A stretch of DNA of 64,000 nucleotides from assembly GCF_000761245.1 (NCBI RefSeq), contig NZ_AWOR01000049.1:26395-90394 (forward strand), given 5' to 3'. The DNA comes from Comamonas testosteroni (lineage in GTDB: Bacteria > Pseudomonadota > Gammaproteobacteria > Burkholderiales > Burkholderiaceae_C). Made by a program: the position numbers and the translations under genes. The notes beneath the pieces are model-generated. The model had not been told where the DNA came from. It saw only the letters and a program-made list of their open reading frames with translations, and searched no databases. Numbering within the stretch: position 1 is the first letter of the stretch; every line of letters starts with the position of its first letter. Shown here one piece after another: positions 43,797 to 51,835 of the stretch.

Positions 43797-44924
43797 TTAA
43801 TTCCTCCCAAACGGGGCCGCGGGCTCTAGCAGCTCGTCCACGCCGGCTGCGGCCGCCAGACCGCGGATCTGTAAAAGCAGGGCCGGCGGCAGTGGGATTC
43901 CGTGCTGCCCGCGTTCGGCCTGTTGGCGTGCTTCGGGGTCGCCAGGCACCAGAACAGGACGTGACGGGTCGGCTGGGCGTGTGGCGTGCAACACGTCGAG
44001 GATGGCGTCCAGTTCGTGGGCAAAGTCACCGGGTTCGCCAAAGAAGGATGGATCAATGGCGATGAAGCTGTGGCCCACATTGGCCGGAGCGCTGGGGCCA
44101 TGGCTGCGGCGGTGCAAGGGCGCAAAGGCGCCACCGTTCAAGGTGCCGCCCAGCACCTGGGCCAGCAGGGACAGGCCGTAGCCCTTGTGGCTGCCGCCGT
44201 CCTCGCTGCCGCCCAGGGGCGTGAGGCCCCCGTCCGGCGCGTCGAAAACCTGGGTGCGTGCGGCCTGGGGCGCTGTCACGGGCGCGCCCTGGCCGTCCAC
44301 CACCCAGCCGCTGGGCACGGCTTCACCGCGCAAGGCCTTGACCTTGACGCGGTTGGCCGCAGCCGTGGTGGTGGCGATGTCCAGCACAAAAGCCGTGTTG
44401 TGTGAATCCGCAGGCACGGGGGCGGCGAAGGCAATGGGGTTGGTGCCCAGCACGGGTTCGGCTGCCCGTGTAGGTACCAGTAGCACGCCCTGAGCCGAAC
44501 TGGTGACCAAGCCGATCAGGCCCTGGCGCTGGGCGATGCGTGCATAGACGCCAGCGGCGCCGAAATGGTGGGAGTTGCGCACGCCTACCAGGGCGATGCC
44601 CAAGTTGCACGCCTTGTCCACGGCCAGCTGCATGGCCTGGGCAGAGACCGCATGGCCCAGGCCGGCGCCGCCGTCAAGTAGGGCCGTGGCCGGGCCGTCG
44701 CGCAGCACCTGGGGCTGGGCCGTCAGCTGCAAGCGGCCGCTGGCGCGCAAGGTGTCGTACTGGGGCAGCATGGACACGCCGTGCGATTCCACACCCAGCA
44801 GGTCGGTCTCGACCATGAGTGCGGCCGTGGTGCGGGCCGTGGGTTCGGCCATGCCCCAGGCGCGCAGGATGGCCTCGGTCTGGCGGCGCAGGCTGTCGGC
44901 GGTGAAACGGGTTTCCTCGAACAT
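43797..44924 (-). CDS. Ldh/MDH-family NAD(P)-dependent oxidoreductase
   Basis: A 375-residue protein of the malate/L-lactate dehydrogenase family unrelated to classical MDH (YbiC, sulfolactate and ureidoglycolate dehydrogenases). Features: RAWGMAEPTARTTAALMVET, GVESHGVSMLPQY with the catalytic His, and NSHHFGAAGVYARIA. Interconverts a 2-hydroxy acid and a 2-keto acid. The known sulfolactate dehydrogenase of this family makes a sulfur substrate plausible here (inference). It is eight bases from the binding-protein gene and four bases before the FAD gene. Confidence 0.88.
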   Translation of the reverse strand: MFEETRFTADSLRRQTEAILRAWGMAEPTARTTAALMVETDLLGVESHGVSMLPQYDTLRASGRLQLTAQPQVLRDGPATALLDGGAGLGHAVSAQAMQLAVDKACNLGIALVGVRNSHHFGAAGVYARIAQRQGLIGLVTSSAQGVLLVPTRAAEPVLGTNPIAFAAPVPADSHNTAFVLDIATTTAAANRVKVKALRGEAVPSGWVVDGQGAPVTAPQAARTQVFDAPDGGLTPLGGSEDGGSHKGYGLSLLAQVLGGTLNGGAFAPLHRRSHGPSAPANVGHSFIAIDPSFFGEPGDFAHELDAILDVLHATRPADPSRPVLVPGDPEARQQAERGQHGIPLPPALLLQIRGLAAAAGVDELLEPAAPFGRN

Positions 44925-44932
44925 GGCCTGGC

Positions 44933-45766
44933 TCAGGGTTTGCGGTACTTGGCCTGCAGTTGGTGCAACAGGGGCGTGGGGGTCATGCCGTGGCGTTTTT
45001 CCACCGCGATCAGCCAGCCGCTGCCATGCCAGTCCTGCACCACTTTGTCGATGGCTGCCTGGGTGTCGGCTTCGCCCTTGCGCAGCCAGATCACCGAGGG
45101 CGAAGGGATGAGATCGCTGGGCGAGACGATCTCGTAGTCCTTCCAGTCGGGGTTGCTGGCCACCAGCTCGCGCAGCGTGGGGCTCACGTGCACGGCGGCG
45201 GCGCAGTTCCCACCCTTCAGGGCCAGCAGGGATTCGGGCTGGCCGCGGAAGGCCTTGATCTGGGCGCCGTGCTGCTCAGCCAGGGGTTTGGTGAAGTTGC
45301 TGCCCTGGGACACGCACACGGGCTTGCCGCGCAGGTCGTCCCACCGGGCGACGCCGCTGCCCTTCTTGGCAATCGCCGCGCCGCCCACTTCCTCAAAGGG
45401 TGTGGGCACGAAGCTCAAAATCTCGCTGCGTTCCTGGGTCCACTGCATGTTGGCGATCAGGATGTCGACCTTACCCTGTTGCAGGAACTGCACGCGGTTG
45501 GACGGCTGGACCTGCACGGTCTCGGCGACCACACCTAGCCCTTTGGCCACGCCTTCGGCTAGTTCCACGTTGTAGCCTACGTGCTTCTGTGTGACGGGGT
45601 CGATGCTGCCGAAGGGTGGGCCCGAGAGCATCACCCCTACGACCAGCTTGCCGCGCTGTTTGACCTTGTCCAGCGTGGCATCTGCCTGGGCAGGGAGGGC
45701 TGCGGCCAGCGTGGCTAGTGCAGCGGCTGCCATTAAGCTGTGCCGCAGGAAATGGCTCCGGTTCAT
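44933..45766 (-). CDS. Amino-acid ABC binding protein (third of three)
   Basis: A 277-residue periplasmic SBP_bac_3 protein with signal peptide (HSLMAAAALATLAAALPAQA). The mature start is DATLDKVKQRGKLVVGVMLS; QWTQERSEILSFVPTPFEEV and GKPVCVSQGSNFTKPLAEQH line the ligand site. Its start overlaps the preceding binding-protein stop. It is one of three paralogous receptors in a row that share one set of permeases. Confidence 0.9.
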   Translation of the reverse strand: MNRSHFLRHSLMAAAALATLAAALPAQADATLDKVKQRGKLVVGVMLSGPPFGSIDPVTQKHVGYNVELAEGVAKGLGVVAETVQVQPSNRVQFLQQGKVDILIANMQWTQERSEILSFVPTPFEEVGGAAIAKKGSGVARWDDLRGKPVCVSQGSNFTKPLAEQHGAQIKAFRGQPESLLALKGGNCAAAVHVSPTLRELVASNPDWKDYEIVSPSDLIPSPSVIWLRKGEADTQAAIDKVVQDWHGSGWLIAVEKRHGMTPTPLLHQLQAKYRKP

Positions 45767-46665
45767 TGCTTGGCTCCTTCCTTCTTGGCGGCGGCCTGGG
45801 CTTCAGCGTAGACGGCGAAGTCGTAGGGAGCGCGGTCGAACTGGCCCTTTAGGGCGCGCTGGTGGCGTTCGGCAATCCAAGTGTCGGGCACGCCGTTCTT
45901 GCGCGCCACCTGCAGCAGGAAACCCGTGCGGTGCCAGTCCTGGATGGTCTTGTCCACCAGGTTCTGTGTATCGGCTTCGCCCTTGCGGGTCCAGACCACG
46001 GTGGGCGAGGGGATCAACTGGTCCTGTGTGCCCAGTTCGAAGTCTTTCCATTCCTCCTTACTTGGGCCGGTTAGTTTCTCGTACAGGGCTGGCTGGATAT
46101 GAACCGATGCCGCGCAGGTACCGCCCTTCAAGGCCAGCAGGGATTCGGGGATGCCGCGTAGGCCCTTGACCACGGCGCCGTAGGTCTCCGCCAGGGGCTT
46201 GGCGAAGTTGCTGCCCTGGGACACGCAAGCCACCTTGCCGTGAAGGTCTTCCCAGCGCTTGATATTGGCGGACTTGGCCACCAGGGCGCCGCCGCCGATG
46301 AGGTCGTAAGGCGTGGGGGCGAAGGACAGGATTTCGCTGCGCTCCTGTGTCCACTGGATGTTGGCGATCAGCAGGTCGACCTTGCCAGACTGCAGGAACT
46401 GCACCCGTGTCGACGCGGTCACCGGCACTGTTTCGAGCTTCACGCCCAGGCGTTTGGCAATGTCGGCTGCCAGTTCAGTTTGGTAGCCACCAGTCTTGCC
46501 CGTGGCGGGATCGAGTTTGCCAAATGGCGGGCTGGCACCATCGATACCAACGGACAGTTTTCCGCGTTGCTGGATCTTGTCGAGGGTGGCGTCGGCATGG
46601 GCGGGGGAAGCAATGGCAAGCAGGGCACTCAGGCTGGCCAGGGCAAAGGGAATGCGAAGGAGCAT
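45763..46665 (-). CDS. Amino-acid ABC binding protein (second of three)
   Basis: A 300-residue SBP_bac_3 protein. Signal peptide RIPFALASLSALLAIASPAH, mature start DATLDKIQQRGKLSVGIDGA, and QWTQERSEILSFAPTPYDLI and GKVACVSQGSNFAKPLAETY match its neighbours. The ATG at 46665 is chosen because the signal peptide begins there; 25 extra codons are open upstream. Overlaps the third receptor gene by four bases. It has a longer tail ending AAAKKEGAKQ. Confidence 0.88.
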   Translation of the reverse strand: MLLRIPFALASLSALLAIASPAHADATLDKIQQRGKLSVGIDGASPPFGKLDPATGKTGGYQTELAADIAKRLGVKLETVPVTASTRVQFLQSGKVDLLIANIQWTQERSEILSFAPTPYDLIGGGALVAKSANIKRWEDLHGKVACVSQGSNFAKPLAETYGAVVKGLRGIPESLLALKGGTCAASVHIQPALYEKLTGPSKEEWKDFELGTQDQLIPSPTVVWTRKGEADTQNLVDKTIQDWHRTGFLLQVARKNGVPDTWIAERHQRALKGQFDRAPYDFAVYAEAQAAAKKEGAKQ

Positions 46666-46761
46666 GGGAAATCCAGGAAAAAAAAGGCAACAGGCCACCC
46701 GTCCTCCGACATGTGGAGGAAAAGCAGGGGCGAGAAGCAAGCGCGGCCGCAGCCGGGCGGT

Positions 46762-47613
46762 TTAGCGAGTGACTGCAGCCTTGAACTTGGCCTGCAGCTC
46801 CGGCAGCAATGGGTTGGCGGGCGAGATGCCCACACGTTTTTCGGTGGCGATCAGCCAGCCCGTGCGGTGCCAGTCCTGTACAACCTTGTCGACGGCGGCG
46901 ATGGTGTCGGCCTCGCCCTTACGAGTCCATACCACGGACAAGGCAGGCAGCACTTCGCTGGCGATCGGGGCCGTGTACTGTGCCCACTCGGGATTACTGC
47001 GCAACAGGGGATGAATGAGGGTGCTGTCATGGACGGCGGCCACGCAGTTGCCACCCTTTAGGGCCAATAGAGAGTCAGAAGAGCTCTTGTAGCCCTGGAT
47101 CTGGGCGCCGTAGTCTTGAGCGAGGGGCTTAGAAAAGCTGCTGCCCTGGGATACACACACGGGCTTGCCACGGAGGTCTTCCCATTTGCTGATGCCGCTA
47201 TCTTTGCGCACGGCCGCCGCGCCGCCAACGCGGTAGAAAGGTGTGGGTGCATAACCCAGCACCTCGGCGCGGTCGGGGTTGAGCTCCATGGACGCAATCA
47301 GCAGATCCACCTTACCCGCCTGAAGAAACTGCACTCGCGTAGCAGTCTGGACCTGGACCAGGTCTGCTTCCACGCCCAGGCCCTTTGCCACGGCGCGCGC
47401 AAGTTCGGGGTTCCAGCCAATGAGCTGCTGGGAGGCGGGGTCGATGGAGCCGAAGGGGCCGCCATTGACTAGCACCCCGATGCTGACCTTGCCGCGCTGC
47501 TTGATCTTGTCCAGTGTGGCGTCTGCGTGTGCTGCATGGCAGGTAAGTGCGGCAACGAGCGCTGCCGTGGCGGGGACGATGCGAGAAATCTTGGTGGGGT
47601 GGGTGGGATACAT
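46762..47613 (-). CDS. Amino-acid ABC binding protein (first of three)
   Basis: A 283-residue SBP_bac_3 protein with signal peptide (IVPATAALVAALTCHAAHA) and mature start DATLDKIKQRGKVSIGVLVN. The ligand region differs from the other two: MELNPDRAEVLGYAPTPFYR instead of QWTQERSEILSF, so its specificity may differ. It is separated by about 100 bases from the second receptor gene and 75 from the rhodanese gene. Confidence 0.9.
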   Translation of the reverse strand: MYPTHPTKISRIVPATAALVAALTCHAAHADATLDKIKQRGKVSIGVLVNGGPFGSIDPASQQLIGWNPELARAVAKGLGVEADLVQVQTATRVQFLQAGKVDLLIASMELNPDRAEVLGYAPTPFYRVGGAAAVRKDSGISKWEDLRGKPVCVSQGSSFSKPLAQDYGAQIQGYKSSSDSLLALKGGNCVAAVHDSTLIHPLLRSNPEWAQYTAPIASEVLPALSVVWTRKGEADTIAAVDKVVQDWHRTGWLIATEKRVGISPANPLLPELQAKFKAAVTR

Positions 47614-47688
47614 GGGGTGCCGAAAAGAAATCAGGCGCTCATCTTGCGATGGCGCCTCTGCTGTAGCAACGAAGTTTTCCGCGCTTGC

Positions 47689-49266
47689 TTATGCGTTTCT
47701 TGAAGGCAGTTGGAACACGCCCAGCTCATCGGGCGCGGCCTGCGCGATCAGGCCTGTTTCCCATTCCAGGTACTGGCGTGCAGCGTCTAGGTTGCCGTCG
47801 TGGCGGTCGTGCACGAAGAACAGGTAGTCGATGCGTTCGCTGTCAGCCAGCGGTGTGTTGCACTCCACTTGGAGCCCGGCGTCGGCCCAGTCCTGTGCTA
47901 AAGCCCAGGCGATATCGCTGTGCCCGGCCTCGCGAAGGTCGATTGCGGCTAGCTGTGCCGTGGCGGCATCAGGTGTCAATAGAAGGATCGGGCGGTTAGC
48001 GGAGAAACTGAGCTGCCCAAGGCGTGGACGGATTCCCCAAACCGCCCCTGCAGCATGCTCCTGTTGCCAGGCTGCTGAGCTTTGCAGGTCGACGAGTTGC
48101 GGCACTTGCTCGCGGCTCCAGGTAGGCAGCGCTTGCGTGGCGATGCGGGGCAGCGGGTGCGTCTCAGCTGGTGCAGGCCTATGCGACAGGCTTAATGATG
48201 CGTCGATGCCACCTTCTACTGTGGCGACCTGCCAGCCCAGTCGGGTCAGCCACACTGCTGTGACTGGCGCGCGCACGCCGTCATCGTCCAGAAGAATCAC
48301 CCGGGCCTTGCGCGTCCCCAGTGTTTGGTCGGTGGCTTGCAGCAATTGGCCGCCGGGTGCGTGCGTGGCGCCAGGCAGAGTACGAGCTGCGAATTCTTCG
48401 GCGCTACGCACGTCCAGTACGTAGGTGGTGAGGGCGTCCTGGTCAATCCATTGCTGGGCCTGCGTGGGGCTCAGTTCCGGCACGGCCGCGCTACGCGCGA
48501 ATCTAACGGCGGCTTCGCGCTCGCTAGCGTATGGCCGTGCAGGCCGTTGGCGCTCCTGGCTGTCGCCATGGGCCAGCTGTAGGCCGGCCAGCGCCCAGCC
48601 CTGGGTGCCGTTTTCCAGTGCGAACACGGGGTTATGCAGGCCTAGATTGCGCAGGATTTCTGCGCCGATGATGCTGCGCGTACGACCAGCACAGTGAATG
48701 ACGATGGGGGTGGTTGGGTCGCTGGCCAGTGCGTGCAAGTGTCGCGGTAGTTCCCCGTTGGGTGCGGAGACTGAGCCTGGAATGCTCATCTTGCGGTGCT
48801 CGGCGGGCGTGCGCCCGTCCAGTAATACGAAGTGCTTGTTCTGTCGCTGCCAGCGGACCAGCTCCTGCGCGCCGATGTGCGGGGTGTCGAAGGCGTGCTC
48901 TGCCAGCTCGCCAAAGGTCTTGGAGGGCAGGTTCACGCCTTGGAACAGTGTGTAACCTGCGGCAGCCCAGCTCGGCGCACCGCCTTCGAGCACATGGACA
49001 TGTATGTAGCCCAACGCATGCATGCGGCGTACGGCGCGCTCGGAAACACCGTCGCCCGCGTCGAGTAACACGATGCGCGTGGTCCTGCGCGGCACGAGTT
49101 GAGTGACGAGTGGCTCTAGTTGGCTGTAGGGAGTATTGACAGCGAAGAACGGATGGCCTTCTCCGAACTGTCCTGACTCGCGCACATCTAGCAGGGCGAT
49201 TTCGTCACTGTCGTTCAGCCATTGGCGCGCAGTCTGCGCAGAAATGTAGGAGGTAGATACGGACAT
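47689..49266 (-). CDS. Multi-rhodanese sulfurtransferase
   Basis: A 525-residue protein with four rhodanese-type modules at about 8-108, 125-235, 260-360 and 375-470, plus a C-terminal helix ending YLEWETGLIAQ. Only the second module has an active-site Cys (C192 in HCAGRTRS); module 1 has LLDAGDGVSERA, module 3 LLDDDGVRAPVT and module 4 LLTPDAATAQLA at the same place. Rhodaneses move sulfane sulfur to a thiol or other acceptor. It is collinear with residues 205-741 of the fusion gene upstream, so the two are paralogues with and without the dioxygenase domain. Confidence 0.85.
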   Translation of the reverse strand: MSVSTSYISAQTARQWLNDSDEIALLDVRESGQFGEGHPFFAVNTPYSQLEPLVTQLVPRRTTRIVLLDAGDGVSERAVRRMHALGYIHVHVLEGGAPSWAAAGYTLFQGVNLPSKTFGELAEHAFDTPHIGAQELVRWQRQNKHFVLLDGRTPAEHRKMSIPGSVSAPNGELPRHLHALASDPTTPIVIHCAGRTRSIIGAEILRNLGLHNPVFALENGTQGWALAGLQLAHGDSQERQRPARPYASEREAAVRFARSAAVPELSPTQAQQWIDQDALTTYVLDVRSAEEFAARTLPGATHAPGGQLLQATDQTLGTRKARVILLDDDGVRAPVTAVWLTRLGWQVATVEGGIDASLSLSHRPAPAETHPLPRIATQALPTWSREQVPQLVDLQSSAAWQQEHAAGAVWGIRPRLGQLSFSANRPILLLTPDAATAQLAAIDLREAGHSDIAWALAQDWADAGLQVECNTPLADSERIDYLFFVHDRHDGNLDAARQYLEWETGLIAQAAPDELGVFQLPSRNA

Positions 49267-49388
49267 GGGTTAATAAAACAATAGCTGTTTGCGCTTTGTT
49301 GGGTGCGGCTCAGGTGGCAATGCACTTGAAATGCTTGCCAATGAGCGTTTTAAGCTCAATTCTTAAAGGACCAACCTATATGCATGAA

Positions 49389-49406
49389 CTGCCCCCGGAG
49401 GGGCAG
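49389..49406 (-). other. Hairpin between the fusion and rhodanese genes
   Basis: CTGCCCC pairs with GGGGCAG around CGGA in the 168-base gap between the first two genes of the sulfur operon. There is no T-run, so it could be a processing or attenuation structure or simply incidental. This is the longest gap in the operon, so a second promoter could also lie here. Confidence 0.35.
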
Positions 49407-49434
49407 CAAAGCAAACCGAGCGGTGGTCTTTCTT

Positions 49435-51660
49435 TCAGTCGATCAACTGGATGCCGGTGTGTCCCTCGCGTTCCAGCTGAGCCACTAGGCCCAGCTCCCA
49501 GTCCAAGTAGTCGGTGAAGCCAGCGTTACGCAGTGTTAGATCGCGGTGCAGGTAGGGGCTATAGCTGCGGTCGTCGTCGCCGGTGAGTACGCTTTCACCG
49601 CCTTGAGCTATGGGCAGGCCCGCAGCGGCCCAGGCGCGGGTGCCACCGCTAATGGCACGGATATCGCGCGAAGGAGTCTTGCTATTGCGTCTCGCGTGCG
49701 CCAGGCCAGATGCCACGCTTTGGGCCAGTACGCCGTCGGACGAGGTAAGCAGCACAGCCTGTCCTAGTGGCAGTGCGTCGATAAATTCAGCCAGCCTGCC
49801 GGGAGCGGCGAAGCGTGCGCCGGCGATGTGGCGTTTTTCGAAGGCGACACGGCTGTCCACATCGAAGACCGCTGCGCCGTCAGCATCGGTCAGTGCTGCG
49901 GCCTGCGGTGGTGCGATGTACGGGGCCGGCGGATTGGGTGCCAGCAATCGCACTGGCTCGGGGCCGGTCACGCAGGAGGCGCCTGGGCCATAGTGGGGCG
50001 GTGTGTACACAGCCACCTCCCAACCAAGTTGCGCCAGCCAGGCCGCAGTGGTCAGCGCACGTACGCCGTCCCAGTCTGCCAGCACGATGCGCGCGCCGCG
50101 TGTGGCTGCGTATTCGTCGGTAGCCTGCACCAGTTGCCCACCAGGGGCCCAGCGCCAACCTTCCAAATGCCCGGCCTCGTACTCGGCTTGGGTGCGAACG
50201 TCGAAGCGGTAGAGGGTGCGTTCGTGGGCTTCGTTCAACCAGCGTACCAGCGTGGCTGCATCGATGCGCTGGACGCCGGCGCGTTGAGCGACGCTGTCGG
50301 CTCGATTACGAGCGGCAGCCAAGGTGGAGGGTGCCGGTTCGGGTAGCGGTGTGTGGCGGCCCTGGGCCAGCTCGCGCCCTGTCAGCAGCCAATCCATGGT
50401 GCCATTGCGCAGCGAGGCCACGCGGTTGGGTATGCCTGCGTCAATGAGTGTCTGCGCGCCTACGATGCTGCGTGTGCGCCCGGCGCAATTTACGACGACA
50501 AAGGTGTCCGGGTCCGGCGCGATCTCTCCGATGCGGTAGACAAGCTCTGCGCCTGGCAGGCTGTGTGCGAATGGCAGGCTGAAGTCTGCGAACTCCTCGG
50601 GCGTCCGGCTGTCCACGACGATGAGGTTGTCACCGCGTTTGACGCGTTCTTCGAGCTCCTCCGAGGAGATCCAGGGCGTGAGCTTCTCATGCTCGATCAC
50701 CTCGCCGAAGGCTTTGCTGGGCACGTTGGTACCGCTGAAGATCTCGTACCCGGCAGCGGCCCAGCCGTCCACGCCGCCGGCCAGCACTGATACGTTAGTC
50801 CAGCCAAGGCGGATGAGCTGGTGCGCAGCAGTGTGCGCGAGGGTTTCGTCGCCATCCGTCACCACGACACGTGTGCCGCGGCGTGGCACGAGGCGGTCGA
50901 TTTCGAGTGGAAGCCGCCACAGTGGTGCGCTTGCGGCAAACAGGATGTGGCTGCGGGCGAAGACGCCGGCATCACGCACGTCGAGCACGGCAAGCTCTTG
51001 ACCGTCTGCGAGCGCCGCTTTTAGCGATTCTGGCGTTATGACGGCTTGACGAATGCCTGCGGGTGGGGCGAAGGTGCGGAAACTGCCGCCGCTGAGGCCT
51101 TCGAACACTACGCGCTCGGGCATGTGGTCCAGTCCTCGGCCGTAGAAGTGCAGATGCAAGCTCGTCTCCTCGCCGACGAGTTCGATGGTGTGCACATCGG
51201 TGGGACTGAGGGTCACCGAGCTACCGCGAATTACATCTACCGTGCGTTCGGGCGCAAGTGTGTCTTGTGCCGGGTCGGCGGTCTTGTCCCGGCGATAAAA
51301 CACATTGCGTTCTACGCCATGCACGCCGGCAATGATGGCCCAAGTAGTGTGGTCGTGCGGAGGCACTGCCTTGCCCGGTAGCCCGACGGAGGCATACAGC
51401 GCGTAATGCCCGTCGGCGTCCTCGCTCAAGCGGTAGACCACGGCGGGGTTGTCGTTTGTGACGGGGAAATCCTCAAGCGGGAACAGCGCAGTTTGCTGGC
51501 CCAGTGCCTCCAGGTGTTGCGCCACCGCCTGTAATTGGTCGGGTGTTGTGTTTTTTGGATCTGGCGCGAGTTGTTGTGCGATGGCGATGAAGTGCGCCAC
51601 GGCAGCGGAACGGCGGCTGCCGGTGTCGCTGAAGTCGGTAGGGCGGTGGATCTGGGTCAT
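49435..51660 (-). CDS. Thiol dioxygenase-like cupin fused to four rhodanese modules
   Basis: A 741-residue fusion. Residues 1-190 are a cysteine dioxygenase-like cupin with H102, H104 (PHDHTTW), H157 (TDVHTIE) and HLHFYG near 169-174. Four rhodanese modules follow (about 205-305, 325-430, 465-555, 575-685); only the second has an active Cys, C392 in NCAGRTRS. The tail YLDWELGLVAQLEREGHTGI matches the rhodanese paralogue. Linking thiol oxidation with sulfane sulfur transfer on one chain resembles in principle the persulfide dioxygenase-rhodanese fusions, but here with a cupin instead of a metallo-beta-lactamase fold. It is the first gene of the operon and probably defines its chemistry. Cytoplasmic; no signal peptide. 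Confidence 0.86.
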   Translation of the reverse strand: MTQIHRPTDFSDTGSRRSAAVAHFIAIAQQLAPDPKNTTPDQLQAVAQHLEALGQQTALFPLEDFPVTNDNPAVVYRLSEDADGHYALYASVGLPGKAVPPHDHTTWAIIAGVHGVERNVFYRRDKTADPAQDTLAPERTVDVIRGSSVTLSPTDVHTIELVGEETSLHLHFYGRGLDHMPERVVFEGLSGGSFRTFAPPAGIRQAVITPESLKAALADGQELAVLDVRDAGVFARSHILFAASAPLWRLPLEIDRLVPRRGTRVVVTDGDETLAHTAAHQLIRLGWTNVSVLAGGVDGWAAAGYEIFSGTNVPSKAFGEVIEHEKLTPWISSEELEERVKRGDNLIVVDSRTPEEFADFSLPFAHSLPGAELVYRIGEIAPDPDTFVVVNCAGRTRSIVGAQTLIDAGIPNRVASLRNGTMDWLLTGRELAQGRHTPLPEPAPSTLAAARNRADSVAQRAGVQRIDAATLVRWLNEAHERTLYRFDVRTQAEYEAGHLEGWRWAPGGQLVQATDEYAATRGARIVLADWDGVRALTTAAWLAQLGWEVAVYTPPHYGPGASCVTGPEPVRLLAPNPPAPYIAPPQAAALTDADGAAVFDVDSRVAFEKRHIAGARFAAPGRLAEFIDALPLGQAVLLTSSDGVLAQSVASGLAHARRNSKTPSRDIRAISGGTRAWAAAGLPIAQGGESVLTGDDDRSYSPYLHRDLTLRNAGFTDYLDWELGLVAQLEREGHTGIQLID

Positions 51661-51835
51661 GGTTGCGGGTGTGGCCTGATGCGACGGTGTTCTAGAAGAA
51701 ATACGCCACGGTAGGCTTGAAGCCGCGTGCCAGCAACGAAGAAATCCGTAGATCGATATGCGCAGAACTTCGTTCCATTGCGGGTTTGAGCTATCTAGAT
51801 TGGTGGGTAGTCATAGCTCTTTTTGAATGCCCTGA

